64,000 nt of DNA from Sorex araneus. Its lineage: Eukaryota; Chordata; Mammalia; Eulipotyphla; Soricidae. Positions 32,707 through 44,312 of the stretch are shown here, one piece after another. Location: NCBI RefSeq assembly GCF_027595985.1, contig NC_073304.1:44823637-44887636 (forward strand), given 5' to 3'. Below the pieces are notes generated by a model. That model had not been told where the DNA came from and did no database searches. It saw nothing but the letters and a program-made list of their open reading frames with translations. Each line of letters opens with the position of its first letter. The stretch's first letter is position 1. Made by a program: the position numbers and the translations under genes.

Positions 32707-33080
32707 TTTCGGTAGTTTTGGGGTGCTGAGCATGTGCTCTACCACAGAGCTACACCCAAACGCTTTACCTTGATGAGGCCTTTGCTTGTTTGGGGCGGCT
32801 GCACCTAGCAGTGCTCAGGGGTTCCTCTGGCTTGCTGCTTGCAACTTGCTTCGGGAGGTGCTTGGGAGAGGACGCAGTGCCGGGGACTGAACTTAGGCCT
32901 CCTGGAGGCAAGGCATGTGTTTGGCCTTTTGTGCCATTTCTGTGGCCCTTGATGAAGTTTTCTTTCCATTTGCATCCCAGTGTCTTCTGGATGTAGCTCA
33001 GTGGCAGAGCACTTGTTTGGCATATGTGAAGCCCCGGGTTTGATGGGCCCTCCAGGAAGTGGGCCGTGTGCTGTGGGCCC
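32707..33080. repeat. Cluster of old tRNA-derived SINEs
   Basis: A minus-strand head at 32707-32752 (reverse complement reads GGTGTAGCTCTGTGGTAGAG), a minus SINE-A-like body at 32785-32949, and a plus head at 32986-33080 (GGATGTAGCTCAGTGGCAGAG, CCCGGGTTTGATGG). The heads look like tRNA-Ala but have no folding 3' half and no paired acceptor stem, so they are not tRNA genes. Confidence 0.6.
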
Positions 33081-33442
33081 ATTCCTCATACCTAGGACAC
33101 CCTGCAAAGATATCAGTGCAACTAGGTCCCAACCATACTCCCTGGGCTTCCTGAGGGAGGGGGCCTCCCCCTTGGCCTGTCTAAGGCTGCGGGTGACCAG
33201 AGGGGGTAGACCCGTGTCACTTACAGCTTGCAACTCAGAGCCCTTGACAGGCTCCTGAGAGTTGTCTACTTCCAGCCCTCAATCCTGATTTCCAGGAGTC
33301 TCAGGCTGTGCCCACCACGCCCTACTCCGCCTCCCTCTCTTTCCTATTCCATCTCCATAACCTCCAAAATTAAAAACAATAAAAAGCTTGTAAAAGTGCC
33401 TTTTATTGTTTTTTAATTTTGTTAGCTTTGCTCATTTTATTG
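33081..33442. other. Unique intergenic sequence
   Basis: No gene or named repeat. Confidence 0.4.
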
Positions 33443-33852
33443 AGGTCACACCCAGCCATGGGAAGGGGTTCACCCTTGGCAAAGTTCTGATGTGGGCTTA
33501 ATGGCTCACGGGGTATGGGGACAGAGAGCCACACCTGGCAGTGCCTGGTGGGCCTTCTGGTGCCAAGGGTAAAACTGAGTCTTGCATATGCCAGAGATGT
33601 GGTCTTGCCATTGGAGCAATTTCCCTGGCCCCTAAAATTGTTTTGTAGGTTATAAAGAAGGGCCGGACAGGTAAGGTATAGCAGGTATAGCAGGTAAGCT
33701 ATTTGCCTTGCACATGGTCAATCCAGATTTAATCCCCTGGATATGGACCTACATATGGTTCCCTAAACCCCACCCAAGTTATTCTCAAGCTCAGAGCCAG
33801 GAATAAACCCTGAGCACAGCTGGGTGTGGCCCCCAAACCCAAACCCAAAAAC
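33443..33852. repeat. Two old SINE-A copies, tail-outward inverted pair
   Basis: A minus copy (33443-33633) with an extra GGCTTAATGGCTCACGGGG-type segment is followed by a plus copy (33661-33852) that has a duplicated GTATAGCAGGTATAGCAGG in its head. Confidence 0.7.
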
Positions 33853-34276
33853 CAAAAAAAGACAAAGAAAGGAACTATGTGACATAAATACACAAATAAT
33901 ATGGAAATGAATACAGCAAACCCAGAAAGTTTCCCCTTACCTCTCTACTTCCATTCCTTCCTTTAGAGATGATCTGATCATAATTTAGTGCACATCCTTC
34001 TAGATCTTTCTCTGCTCATTGGCCAATGCTAGGGAAAGTATGATTGGGTATACATGCATATAGAATTTTTAAAATATATGAATGGAACCTTGCTCTCTGT
34101 AGTTTTCTCCAAATTATCTTTATCATTTAACTTTACAGTATACACCACATTCTGTGCTCATTGACATAGGGCTGCCTTTTCACAGCTGTTTATCACCTAA
34201 ATCATGTAGTTTAATACTTCTTTTTTTGCTGGACCTTTCTGTTTCACTTTGTATTTCTCTATAGAAACAATATTGC
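33853..34276. other. Intergenic sequence, possibly old L1
   Basis: AT-rich. Wording such as TATATGAATGGAACCTTGCTC suggests the reverse of an old L1 3' region, too diverged to be sure. Confidence 0.3.
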
Positions 34277-34626
34277 GGGGGCTGGAGTGACAGTATGGTG
34301 GGTAAGGTGTTTGTCTTGTACGCAGCTGACCTGGGTTTGATCCCTGGCATCCCATGTAGTCTCCCAAGCAATGCCAGGAGTAATTCCTGAGTGAAGAGCC
34401 AGGAGTAATCCCTGACATCACCAGGTGTGACCCCCAAAGCCAATAAATGGATAAAATTTTTAAAAAATATTGTGAGGGACTGGAATGACATACAGCAGAT
34501 AGGACACTTGCCTTGCATGTGGCCTACTGGGCTTCGATCCCTGGCATCCCATAAAGACCCCCAAACATGGTGAGGAGTGATTTCTAAGTGCAGAGACAGG
34601 AATGGCCCCAAACAAACACAAAACCT
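34277..34626 (+). repeat. Two SINE-A copies in tandem
   Basis: Copies at 34277-34447 and 34478-34626. The repeated join ACAATATTGCGGGGG / AAATATTGTGAGGG suggests the second used the target duplicated by the first. Confidence 0.8.
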
Positions 34627-35232
34627 GATTTCCAGGAATTTCCCGCTTTCCCCAGTGGGATTGAAATAGCAAATCAATGACAGAAGGTTCTGGAGCGGGG
34701 AGATGCTGTAGGAGCTGGGCAAAGCAGCAGGGGGAGCAAAGGAGCGGTGCTGAGCACGTGCAAGTGTGCGTGCCGTGTATATTTAGCCCTGCACCAAATG
34801 TCCTTGGCCCTGGCTTGGAGCTAACCAGCCCTGATCTAATGTTTTGTTGGGCTTGGTCCTCTGAGACTTGTAAGCACCCTGGGCCTGCAAGAGGCAATAA
34901 GGGCTAATGAGAAGCAGGCTGTGCTCTGGGAGGCAGGAAATCTGCTTCCACTTATGACTGCCCGGAAGGTCTGCCCAGGGGTTTTGAACAGCTTTGATTC
35001 ACGGCTCCCAGCTTCCCGTCTCTTGCCTGGAGATGCCCCCTGCAGCTTCAGGATATAAGGGTTGGTGTTTTGTTGTTGTCTGTCCTAGTGTCAGTTTTTT
35101 TAATGCTTGGGGTTGGGAAGTTAAGTCAGAGGGGGCTACAGTGCAGGATTGTGGGGTAGGAGCCTATGGAGTCCCCTGAGCACTCGTGGGGGTTCCCACA
35201 CCAAAAAGGGAGGGGAACATAGGGAGTTTAGG
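34627..35232. other. Unique intergenic sequence
   Basis: No gene or named repeat. Confidence 0.4.
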
Positions 35233-35398
35233 TTTGTTTTGGGGTGCCACACTGGCAGTGTTCAGGGCTTACTCCTGGCTCTGTGCTCAGGGATCACTCC
35301 AAGATGGGCTCGGAGGACCATTGGGAAATCTTGGGGATCAAACTCAGGTCTGCCACATGCAAAACAAGTGCCTTATCCACTGTACTGTCTCTCAGGCC
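35233..35398 (-). repeat. SINE-A, old
   Basis: TTTGGGGTGCCACACTGGCA to GTACTGTCTCTCAGGCCCC. Confidence 0.75.
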
Positions 35399-35737
35399 CC
35401 CAGAGTTTAGACATTATTTAGATGAGTGTTTGCTGTGTTTGCTTACCCAGCTTAGCTGTTTCCAATGTTACCTTCTGGACACCTAGAAAGAACCTACATT
35501 TGCAGTGTTGGAAGCAGTGATGAAGTTCCTCTGTGGCAGCCCTCCTCACATGGACTCTGGTCCTCCTAGATGTGAAGGCCCATGTGGACCTGCTCTCTGG
35601 CCCGCTCATGTTCTCTGGGGTTGCTGTGGGAGCAGCAACAATCAGCCTGCTTTCCTTAGGAACCAGCTACATTGGGGCAGTACTCAAGTTTGCTCATGAA
35701 AATGTCAGCTAGTAGGGAAATCAAGATTTGTTTGTTT
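35399..35737. other. Unique intergenic sequence
   Basis: No gene or named repeat. Confidence 0.4.
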
Positions 35738-36188
35738 TTTGTTTCAGGACACACCTGTCAGTGTTTAGGGGCTACTTCCAACTCAGGGCTGGCACGAGGT
35801 CATCCAGCTGGTGCCCAGAGGACCACACGGTGTCAGGTATCAAATCCAGGGCTTCAGGCATGATTTCCAGCCTTTTGAGCCGTCTCCACAATCCATGCAT
35901 GCATTTCTACTGCTTATGATGTTGCAAGTAGAACTGCTAGGTGAATGGGTTTGAATATATTCCATTTTAATGGACATTGAAAACAATAGCATATCAAGAT
36001 AAGCATTCAGTTTTGTGTTCTACTTTGTTTTGAGCCAAACCTGGCAATACTCAGGGCTTATTCCTGCCTCTGAGCTCAGTAATCACTCCTGGCTGTGCTC
36101 AGGGGACTACAATGTGTAGCGAGGGATCAAACCCGGGTCATCTGCATGGGAGGCAAGCTCCCTACTCACTGTACTATTGTTTTGGCCC
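35738..36188 (-). repeat. Two old SINE-A copies
   Basis: 35738-35895 is strongly diverged; 36030-36188 is better preserved (GGGATCAAACCCGGGTCATC). About 130 bp of unique sequence separates them. Confidence 0.65.
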
Positions 36189-37041
36189 CTAAGTATGCAT
36201 TTTTGATAAAGGACAGAGCACAGAACTAAGACCAGGTCCCAGATTTCAGGTCCCCTCCCAGGTTTAGATTACAGGAAAGTCAAAGCAAAGCACTTACCCA
36301 TACTGCTTCCTTAACTCTAAATTAGAAATAATGAATACCTTTTGGGTTAGTTGCCACTGGGAAAGCCCTCTGCAAATCTCAAGCTGTGCAAATGTAAACT
36401 GTCATTAAGATAGAGTGTGTGTGTGGGGGGGAATTTTTAATGACTAATGTGAACTGAGGAATAACTATACTTATGTAAATTTCCATTTCCAATTAAGAAC
36501 CCAGAGATTAGAGTAACTGCTTTGCTAGACAGAGTTGTATTGCCAAAGAGACCTGCTGTGTTATTTTCAAACTCAAACACCGTGAACATCCTCTGAGTCT
36601 CACCAGACTGAAACACCCTCTGTTGGTCATCCCACCTCTCTTGGCCCAGAATCTGTGTTCCCTCTGCATCAGCCTGCTTTGCCACGTTCTGGAAAAACTT
36701 CTGATTGGGCTTAGCCTGATGGCACCAATAATAACACATCAGACAAGTCCAAATAAGGACACTTATGCCTTCTTAAATAAGCGAGGAACTGAAATTTAAC
36801 AGGAATTTTATTCCTCCAACAGTTGTACTAAATTAACTAAGGGCAGTAAAATATTACCAAAAGTAGTATCAAAATCTCTTCTGTTCGGCTGAGCAGTTAC
36901 CCAAATAGGAGACACTGCCCTCTTCTGGCCAATGTCACACTTACATGGCTGCAGCTAAAACTCCCTGGACTGGTTTTCATTCAGAAGCAGTCTTATCTTG
37001 GGGAGAATCTTGAGCAAATAGTCTAAACACATCTGTGGACA
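36189..37041. other. Unique sequence with a possible MIR
   Basis: 36200-36340 has MIR-like order (CTGCTTCCTTAACTCTAAAT). The minus frame at 36437-36739 (100 codons) matches no family that I recognise, has no splice context and is left unassigned. Confidence 0.35.
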
Positions 37042-37110
37042 GACATACAGACACACATACACACGAACACACAGACACACACACAGACACAGACACACAC
37101 ACACATACAC
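37042..37110 (+). repeat. (AC)n microsatellite, interrupted
   Basis: AC units broken by CAGACA steps, forming a CACACACAGA-type higher-order unit. Confidence 0.85.
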
Positions 37111-37136
37111 CTTTTTCTCTTCAAATAAGAAAATCG

Positions 37137-37300
37137 GGACCAGACAGATAGTCCAGAGCTTAAGCCTTGCTTTGTCAAATCCTGGTTTGACCCCTAGCAC
37201 CTCGTCTCTCTGAGTACCACTAGAAGTGATCTCTTAGCATAAAGCCAGGAGTAGCCCCTAAGCAACACCAGGTGTGAAACGCCATCCCCCTTCCCCCCAA
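37137..37300 (+). repeat. SINE-A, old
   Basis: GGGACCAGACAGATAGTCCA head; body ends CACCAGGTGTGAAACG. Confidence 0.68.
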
Positions 37301-37414
37301 CCATCACAACACACATGCAAATCAAACCTGTGAGTTAATTTCACATGTTGATGATATGACATTATAACATATTTAAGTCATGTTTTAAATATAACGGGCA
37401 TTTAGATAGGTACA

Positions 37415-37587
37415 CTTTTTTTTTTCTTTTTGGTTCACACCTGGCGATGCTCAGGGGTTACTCCTGGTTCATGCACTCAGGAATTACTCCTGGTGGTGCT
37501 AGGAAGACCATATGGGATGCTGGGAATCGAACCCGGGTCAGCTGCGTGCAAGGCAAACACCCTACCCACTGTACTATCATTCCAGCC
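37415..37587 (-). repeat. SINE-A, young
   Basis: T9 plus CTTTTTGGTTCACACCTGGC to CTATCATTCCAGCCC. The flank pair ATAGGTACACTTT / ATTGGTACACTAT looks like a decayed target duplication. Confidence 0.9.
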
Positions 37588-37679
37588 CACAGATTGGTAC
37601 ACTATTTTATCTTCCAATGATGAGTGGACTTTGCACTGAAGATAGAAGACTGAAGTTTCCCCAAGAATAAATGTGGTAC

Positions 37680-37806
<127 letters not shown>

Positions 37807-37995
37807 AGAAAAGTGCCTAAGTGTCTGCCATAGACGGGGGATGGTGGGAAGGAAACAGGACATTAGTGGTGGTAAATGTACACTGGGGAAGGGCGGGTGG
37901 GTGTTGGAACATTATATGATTGAAACCCAATCGTGAACAACTTTGTAATTGTGTATCTCACTGTGATTCAATTTTAAAAAATTAGAGATATAAAC
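37807..37995 (+). mobile_element. L1 3' UTR fragment, older subfamily
   Basis: GGGATGGTGGGAAGGAAACA, GGTGGTAAATGTACACTGGG, GTTGGAACATTATATGATTG, AACAACTTTGTAATTGTGTA and CTCACTGTGATTCAATTT are the standard end of a laurasiatherian-type L1. Confidence 0.8.
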
Positions 37996-38285
37996 TTGAA
38001 AAAAAGGAATGTGGCTTTCAAGACAGTCTAAAAATCCTGCCTCATGGTGATAGGCATGGTGCTGGAGTGATGTGATATAACACGAAACTGTCATTAACTG
38101 TACTGTTAATCGAATGCCTGAAAAAAGCCTTTAAAAAAAAAACAAAAAGAAAAATAAATCAGTCCCAAATTCCAGTCTGTAGATTTCAAGCTTTCCTTGG
38201 TGTGTATAGCCTGATGGCCTTCTCTGCAGGGTCCATACTGGCTAACCCACCATGCTGAGAGCCAGTCCTTTAAAATAAATCGGTA

Positions 38286-38640
38286 TGGGGCCAAGGAGAG
38301 GGCATGCCTGGTCCCCTGGGGTTCTGGGCTCCATCTCCAGCAATGTATAACATCTTGAAGACCATGGGGTCTACTCCTGGTTTTTCAAGCCCTGGGGAGG
38401 ACCCCAAAAATCAATGTATGTATTGTTTCTCTGGGAACCCTAACATAAAACCTAACTAAAAAAACCCCAATGTATGAGGGCCAGAGAAAACAGAGCAAGT
38501 AGGGTTCTTGCCTTGCACACGCCCCAGTCTCAAGTTCAGTCCCTGGAACCACATAGGCTTCCCCAAGCCCCACCATGAATGATCCTTGAGCACAGAGCCT
38601 GGAGTATGCCCTGAGCACAGTTGTGTGTGACGCAAACAAC
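38286..38640 (+). repeat. Two SINE-A copies
   Basis: A weak old copy at about 38286-38400 and a clearer one at 38479-38640 (GGTTCTTGCCTTGCACACGC, GCACAGTTGTGTGTGACGC). Confidence 0.65.
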
Positions 38641-38779
38641 AACAGCAATAAAAACTTATGCCAGGTGCTGGGAGTGGTCCTGAGTCCTAGCCCTGTTGGG
38701 TGGAGTCTCTATAAAACATTTTATATCAGCGACATCACACTTGAGCAAACATAGAGGGATGTGAAGTAAAGCATTCACC

Positions 38780-38880
38780 TTCTGAGTTCAAGGCTAAATT
38801 CCAGTCCTGCCTCACCTATTAGCTTCCCGGACCAATCACTGAAAGCAGCCTTAATTTCCTCATTACTATAGGGAGAAAGC
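38780..38880 (+). repeat. MIR fragment
   Basis: CCTCACCTATTAGCTTCCCG through TTTCCTCATTACTATAGGG follows the MIR core (CTTACTAGCTGTGTGACC..TTTCCTCATCTGTAAAATG). Confidence 0.6.
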
Positions 38881-38889
38881 AGGGGCTGA

Positions 38890-39235
38890 GTTTTCAGGAC
38901 ACTTACCTTGCATATGACCACCAAGTTCAATTCTCACATCCCATATGGTTCCCCGAGCATCGCCAGAAGTGATCCATGAGCACATAGCCAAGAGTAAGCC
39001 CTGAGTACCATCAGGGATTATAAAAAATAAAATTGAAACAATTTTTTAAATAATAAAGCTAAGAACTATAGAGATAATACAGTGGGTAGAACACTTGCCT
39101 TGCATGCAGCCAACCCAGGTTCCATTGCCAGCAATACACATAGTCCCCTGAGCCCCAACAGGAGTAATCCCTGAGCACAGAGCCTGGAGTAAGCCCTAAG
39201 CATTGCTGGGTGTGGCTCCAAACCCAAAATAATAA
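38890..39235 (+). repeat. Two SINE-A copies in tandem
   Basis: 38890-39020 and 39056-39235. The second runs into an (ATA)n-rich tract to about 39285 that includes GACAGCAGCAACAAC. Confidence 0.8.
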
Positions 39236-39285
39236 TAATAATGATAATAATAATAATAATGACAGCAGCAACAACAATAATAATA

Positions 39286-39639
39286 CAGAGCTTGTCAAAT
39301 GGTTATTTCTAGGAGGATGAATTTTGGTTTGTATACATATATGTGTGTGTGTATATATATGTATGTAGACAATTTATCTGCATTTCATTCAGTGTATCAC
39401 CAGAACTCCTGAGTCTCAGCAGCTGTTTGGATGTGCTTTGCACTGGCACCATGAAGGATGCAGAACCATAGCATTGGGAAAAGGCAGGAGGTCAGAGGGT
39501 CAAGAGAGAGGTTCAGCATAGACTTCTGGCACCCCCCATTGTCCACGGTCACGTGAGAAAACCTTCTCTTGTCATGAACTTGGGAAACAGGTCTGGAATT
39601 CTTCATCTATGGGCACCTGTGTTCAAATGGCCTCCAGAT
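39286..39639. other. Unique intergenic sequence
   Basis: Short TATATATGTGTGTG tract near 39335-39362; no gene. Confidence 0.4.
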
Positions 39640-39803
39640 CTAAGGCTTTTTTCTTTTTGGGTCATACATGGCATTGCACAGGGGTTAATCCTGGCTGTGC
39701 TCGGGGGACCATATGGGATGCTGGGGAATCGAACCCAGGTCATCCAGGTGCAAGGCAAATGCCCTACCCACTGTGCTATTGCTCCAGCCCCTAAGGCTTT
39801 TTT
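39640..39803 (-). repeat. SINE-A with target-site duplications
   Basis: CTAAGGCTTTTTT at 39640-39652 and 39791-39803. An internal deletion has removed the ACTCAGGAATTACTCCTGG part of the body. Confidence 0.9.
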
Positions 39804-39954
39804 TTTTTTTTAAATCTATGGCTTTTATGGGGAGCTGGTCACTGAGGTATACCTCGCTGTGCAACCAGCCACAGGAACCAAACCTCAGAACCCTAACAGT
39901 AAGACCAGGTGCACACTGCCAGATGAACTGTGTTTGCAAAGGAACCTGATGAGC

Positions 39955-40540
39955 AGGCAGGCCACAGTCATTTGCTGCAGGTGTGGACCAGCTCTGGGTG
40001 AACAGGCCTGAAGCAGGACACGAAGAGGAATAAGAAGAGACACAGGAGAGAAAAAGTAGAAGATTGGGGGCTCACGGCCTCATAGAACGAGAGCCTCGAC
40101 TATCCTCCATGTAACAATATTTATTGCTTAGGACCAGTAACCATCAGGAGAAGAACAATATTCTTTGGGCAAATGCCTAACTATCTTAATCTATTGGGAC
40201 TAAGCTTTTACACATCCAACGGCCTTATTTTCTCAGGACAAACATATTTGAAATGGGCTTTCTCAAGGAGAGATTCTTCCAGGAAAGGAAGAAAAGCTAT
40301 AACAGTTCGAGGAACCCTGCGAGGCAGCATTCCACCTCTGGTGCCAGCATCCTGGGTTGAAAGGTCCCGAAAGCTACTCAGCCTGTTCTTCTTTATCTAT
40401 CAGTCCTGGACAGAACACAGATCTGCCAGTCATCACAGAGGGACAGCCCCAGTGGGTGGTCGTGGCTTAATCACTATTAATTACTATTATAATCAGCAAA
40501 GTAGCCGATAATATAAAGCTATGACTCCCCCCACCCCGCC
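39955..40540 (-). mobile_element. Possible endogenous-retrovirus LTR fragment (class II-like)
   Basis: On the minus strand an AATAAA (about 40112) is followed at a suitable distance by GGATAGTCGAGGCTCTCG and a pyrimidine-rich run TTTTTCTCTCCTGTGTCTC, the layout of an R-U5 region. Upstream of it is 400 bp of sequence that is neither SINE nor L1. I see no flanking gag/pol and no clear TG..CA ends, so this is a weak call. Alternative: unique sequence. Confidence 0.3.
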
Positions 40541-40819
40541 ATCTCCCAGCTATTCAATGAAGTTTCATTGTGATTTTTGTGCCCATTCTCCATGGACAGC
40601 AGAGTGGAGGAAGATCAGATTCCTAGACCCTTCTCAGGTGCCCATTAGCACCTCAGGCCCTTTGGAAACCATAAAAATGGGCCAGAATGGAACACTGAGG
40701 ATTAAGGGGCCCAGACAACAACACCTAGTTCAGCTTCTTCATCTTAGAGACAGGGATGCGAGAATACAATCAGGGAAACGTTTCTAAATCTTTGTTCTTC
40801 CCATTAGAGAGCTTTCTCA
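40541..40819. other. Unique intergenic sequence
   Basis: No gene or named repeat. Confidence 0.4.
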
Positions 40820-40945
40820 GAGGGGCTATGGAGAGAGTACAGCACAGCATCCCATCTGCTTCAAACCTGGTTCCCCCAAACCCCAGTAGGAGCTACCCCC
40901 AGAGCTTGGATCCTGAGCACAGCTGGGATCAACAAACCAAACAAA
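40820..40945 (+). repeat. SINE-A, old
   Basis: GGGGCTATGGAGAGAGTACA head and TGAGCACAGCTGGGATC end. Confidence 0.65.
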
Positions 40946-41004
40946 AACCTCAGAACCATTGAAGCAGAACCCAAGGTGGCCTCTGCTGGTCTTTACTGAG
41001 CAGT

Positions 41005-41440
41005 AAAATGGTTTAAACCATTTTATTGACATATAGCACTCACTGTACACATTTAATGCACGCAGTGTCCTAAGTTTTGACAGGCATCCTTATGAAACCA
41101 TCCCCATAATCAAATTATTGGATGTATTCACAACCCTAAATGTTTTCTTATGTCCTTTTAAAATCTTTATTTCAATCAGTCCTTCAGCTCTGAGGGATTT
41201 GAAACTTGAAGTGCTGAGTATTCCTTTATTCAGCCTTTTCCCTCTTTTAAACTACCATTATCTACTCTCTGCCATCACAAATTAACTTGCATCTCCTATA
41301 AATGGAATCATAGTGCATACACTCTTGTGGTTTCTTTTACTCAACATTATTTTGATGTTTATCTATGAGTCAACATATCAATGGCATGCAGACATTTCAC
41401 TATTTATCCATTCATCTACTAATGAACAGTAGTAACTTAT
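41005..41440 (-). mobile_element. Old L1 (L1M type), 3' UTR and end of ORF2
   Basis: TTTTATTGACATATAGCACTC, CCCCATAATCAA, CCTATAAATGGAATCATAGTG and TTATCCATTCATCTACTAATG are, reversed, the well-known end of ancient mammalian L1s. Heavily mutated. Confidence 0.72.
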
Positions 41441-41504
41441 ACTTCTCTCCAAAGTAGAATAGGTGAATCATAGGTAGATTGTTGCTTACATTTTTTAAGA
41501 AACA

Positions 41505-41712
41505 GGACCTCAAAGACGTACAAAACATTAAGTCACTTGCCTTGCATATGGCTGATTTGGGTTTGATCCCTGGTACAACATATGGCCCCCTGAGCACTAT
41601 TAGGAGTAATCTCTGAGCACAGAATCAGGAGTAAGTCCTGAGCACTGTCAGGTGTGCCTTCTGCCCCCACACCAATAAATAAATAAATGAATGAATAAAT
41701 AAATAAATAAAA
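41505..41712 (+). repeat. SINE-A ending in (AAAT)n
   Basis: CTTGCCTTGCATATGGCTGA, GTTTGATCCCTGG, end GTCAGGTGTGCC, then AATAAATAAATGAATGAATA to 41712. Confidence 0.78.
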
Positions 41713-42396
41713 GGATAAGAAAAAAAAATGAGAAAGAATCTGCTCCAGTGTTTTCCAAGGAGTTGCATCACTGTGCACGCCTTTCTGTAGGGAGATAAGC
41801 AACTGCAGGTGGTCCTGCTCAGACACAGCTTCCCTGTCAATCAGACACAAGGAAAATACTGGGTTTCCTTACTGTAGTACCTATATAGCATAATATTTCT
41901 TGAACTAACTGACCCATGAAACTCTGATTTAATAAAGGTCCATCTAGCAACCAGAACACATCTAGGGAAATGCTGCCCTGGTGATTGCTTAGTGGGCTTA
42001 TAAATGTTTACTATAGCAGTCTTGGCTTAAACCATTGATCTGAAGTTCTCTTGTGTTCCTTAGGAGATAGGACTATTCTGCTATTTCTGATACTCATTAT
42101 AATGAATACTATGACAAGCAATAAAACAGGGACACTGAAGTGAATCAGATTGTGAGCTGGCTGAATCAAAGGTTTCTTAGATTGACTCAGAATAAATGCA
42201 GGTGCGATACTCTACTCCTCTTAGTAGACTGACACGGCACTACCTCCCCCACCAGTGGCCTTTCGACTGCTGCATAGTCTGGAGCTCAGAAATAATGAGA
42301 GGGTCAAGGAAAGATTTCCTTGACACCCAAATGGGAAGTATGCCCAGTTGGACTTCAGGGAGCCCTGGCATCTGGGGCCAAGTGTCCCCCTGAGAG
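41713..42396. other. Unique intergenic sequence
   Basis: No gene or named repeat. Confidence 0.4.
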
Positions 42397-42575
42397 ACTG
42401 GAGCCATAGTACAGTGGGAAGTGCACTTAATTGCACAAAGTCAATTTGGGTTCGATTCTTGGGCATCCCACATGGTTCCTGAAGCACTTAAGAGTAATTT
42501 CTGAGTGCAGAACCAGGTGTAAGGCCTGAGCATGCTAGGTGTGGCCCCAAAGCAAAAGAAAAACAAAATACAAAC
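42397..42575 (+). repeat. SINE-A
   Basis: GAGACTGGAGCCATAGTACA head to CTAGGTGTGGCCCCAAAGC. Confidence 0.82.
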
Positions 42576-43239
42576 AAGGGGGTGGGGAGAAAGACTGAGA
42601 CAGGGGGAGGGAAGAAGACTTCATCAAGTCCTCTATGTGCCCCCAAGCACATTCCTGTCCCAGACCTCCCTCTGGCAATTCGAATACACTTTTCATTACT
42701 AAATGGTACAAGATGTTTGCAAGCACTCATTTTTGGATGAATAAGTCAGGTACCTTTCCAGAATGCTTTGTTATGTAAGGTGCTAGCAGCAAATGGATTG
42801 CCAGCCTTGGGAACTTTTGATCTTCATCTCCCATTCAAGCAGATGTTTTCAGCGAGCTGTTTCCCATTCCAGTTCAGGACCACTGCTGCATAGCAGTAAG
42901 CTGAGAAACAGGTATGTTGGCAAGTTGTGGCTAACATGCAAAATGAATTAATCTTTGCTGCAGTGGGAGGCCATGTCCTGTGATGGCAATGGTTGTTGGA
43001 ACATTAAATTGAACAGGTGCTGTGGAGCTGATGTGTAGCATCCAAACTGCGGGCAGAAAGCAGGAAAGAAATTGTGGAGCCAGTTTGAACAAAAATGGTT
43101 CCCTGCAATGTGCAAGCACTTTGCCCTGGAATTGTGTGTGAGGGCCTGGTCACAGCAGGGAACATTCTCCTCTGATGTCTGCTGTAATAACTCCCGAAGC
43201 ACTTAATCCTCACAGGACAGCTGCAGGCATTAAAAATGT
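42576..43239. other. Unique intergenic sequence
   Basis: Includes a G-rich AGACAGGGGGAGGGAAG piece. No gene; minus frames of 60-84 codons overlap without domains. Confidence 0.42.
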
Positions 43240-43306
43240 GCCTCAGAGCCAAGGCTGTAGCTCCGTTGTAGAGTGCAGGCTTTTCATGTATGAATTATAT
43301 CCTTGA

Positions 43307-43352
<46 letters not shown>
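43240..43352 (+). repeat. tRNA-like SINE head running into (AC)n
   Basis: CTGTAGCTCCGTTGTAGAGTG, then AC units at 43309-43352. Confidence 0.6.
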
Positions 43353-43355
<3 letters not shown>

Positions 43356-43479
43356 CAAACAATAGTCTGTTACTGTGGAGAGAAGGAACTTGGGTACACA
43401 ACTGGTAAAGTAGTGCAACCTTTACATGGAAAACGGTATGGAACCAACTTCCATGCATACTGACAGATTATTGGATAAA

Positions 43480-43600
43480 GCCATGGCATAGTTAGGGAGA
43501 TGGACCAACGGGGTGAGGCCATGGGCCATTTGTGGGAGGCCCAAGCTTGATCCATCACATGGTCCCCCAGAATACCACCAGCGTGTTCCAGAACAAATTA
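43480..43600 (+). repeat. SINE fragment, old
   Basis: GCCATGGCATAGTTAGGGAG and CATGGTCCCCCAGAATACCAC keep the family order. Confidence 0.5.
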
Positions 43601-43905
43601 AAGAAACAAAGAATGCAACCATGCCTTTTACTACATTGACTGGAACTTGAGGTGATTATACAAAGTGAAATAAGAAGTGAAAGACTGACAAGCCAAACAG
43701 GTTTTACTCATTAGGGGGATAACCAAAGTATACAAAGCAAAACACAACAGAAATAACTCTTACATCCTAAAAATTATGGTGGTTAGTGAAGGGAGGCAGG
43801 AGGGGTTGTTTCAATAGTAAGATGGCACTAGAACCTTGGTGGTGGGGACAGTGACTGAGGTATGAAGCCAGTCTCAAATCAAAATTTGACTACAAGAAAA
43901 TTAAA
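43601..43905 (+). mobile_element. L1 3' end (ORF2 tail plus 3' UTR), old
   Basis: GACTGGAACTTGAGGTGATT and CAAAGTGAAATAAGAAGTGAAA correspond to the last ORF2 codons; G-rich 3' UTR and ACTGAGGTATGAAGCC follow. Confidence 0.65.
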
Positions 43906-43947
43906 GGTTTCCTGACTATTGACACCTCCCCCAAAATAGCCTGAGGT

Positions 43948-44312
43948 TGTCCAGAGAGATAGCTCAAGAAGTTGAGTGCAGGTTTGCAACGGAGGAAGCC
44001 CGAGATTCAGTACTCCACACTGCATGGTTCCCTGAGCAACGCCAGGAGTTACCACAAGCACAGAGCTAGGAATAGCTCTTGAGCGCCTCCAGGTTTGGTG
44101 TAAAATGTTCCCCAAAAAGAAGTGCCTCAGATACCAAAAAAACAGAGAACAGGGCCAAAGAGATAGTACTGGGGCTTAAGTACTTGCCTTGCACACGACT
44201 GATTCTGGTTTAATCCCTGGCACCCCATACGGTCCTCTGAGCTCCATCAGGAGTGATCCCTGAGCACAGAAACCAAGAGCATGTCCTGGTGTGGCCCAAA
44301 TAGCCAAAAAAA
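43948..44312 (+). repeat. Two SINE-A copies, old
   Basis: 43948-44125 (AGAGATAGCTCAAGAAGTTG) and 44150-44312 (AAGAGATAGTACTGGGGCTT), separated by a short unique join. Confidence 0.7.

Noticed and set aside
32986-33040. tRNA-Ala-like sequence (GGATGTAGCTCAGTGGCAGAG)
   Set aside because: No matching acceptor stem and no proper T-arm closing; it is the head of an old SINE. All other tRNA-like hits in the window are SINE heads as well.
36437-36739. 100-codon minus-strand open frame
   Set aside because: Unique sequence, but no family resemblance, no splice sites noticed at its ends and no neighbouring exon. Could be checked by protein search; not callable by eye.
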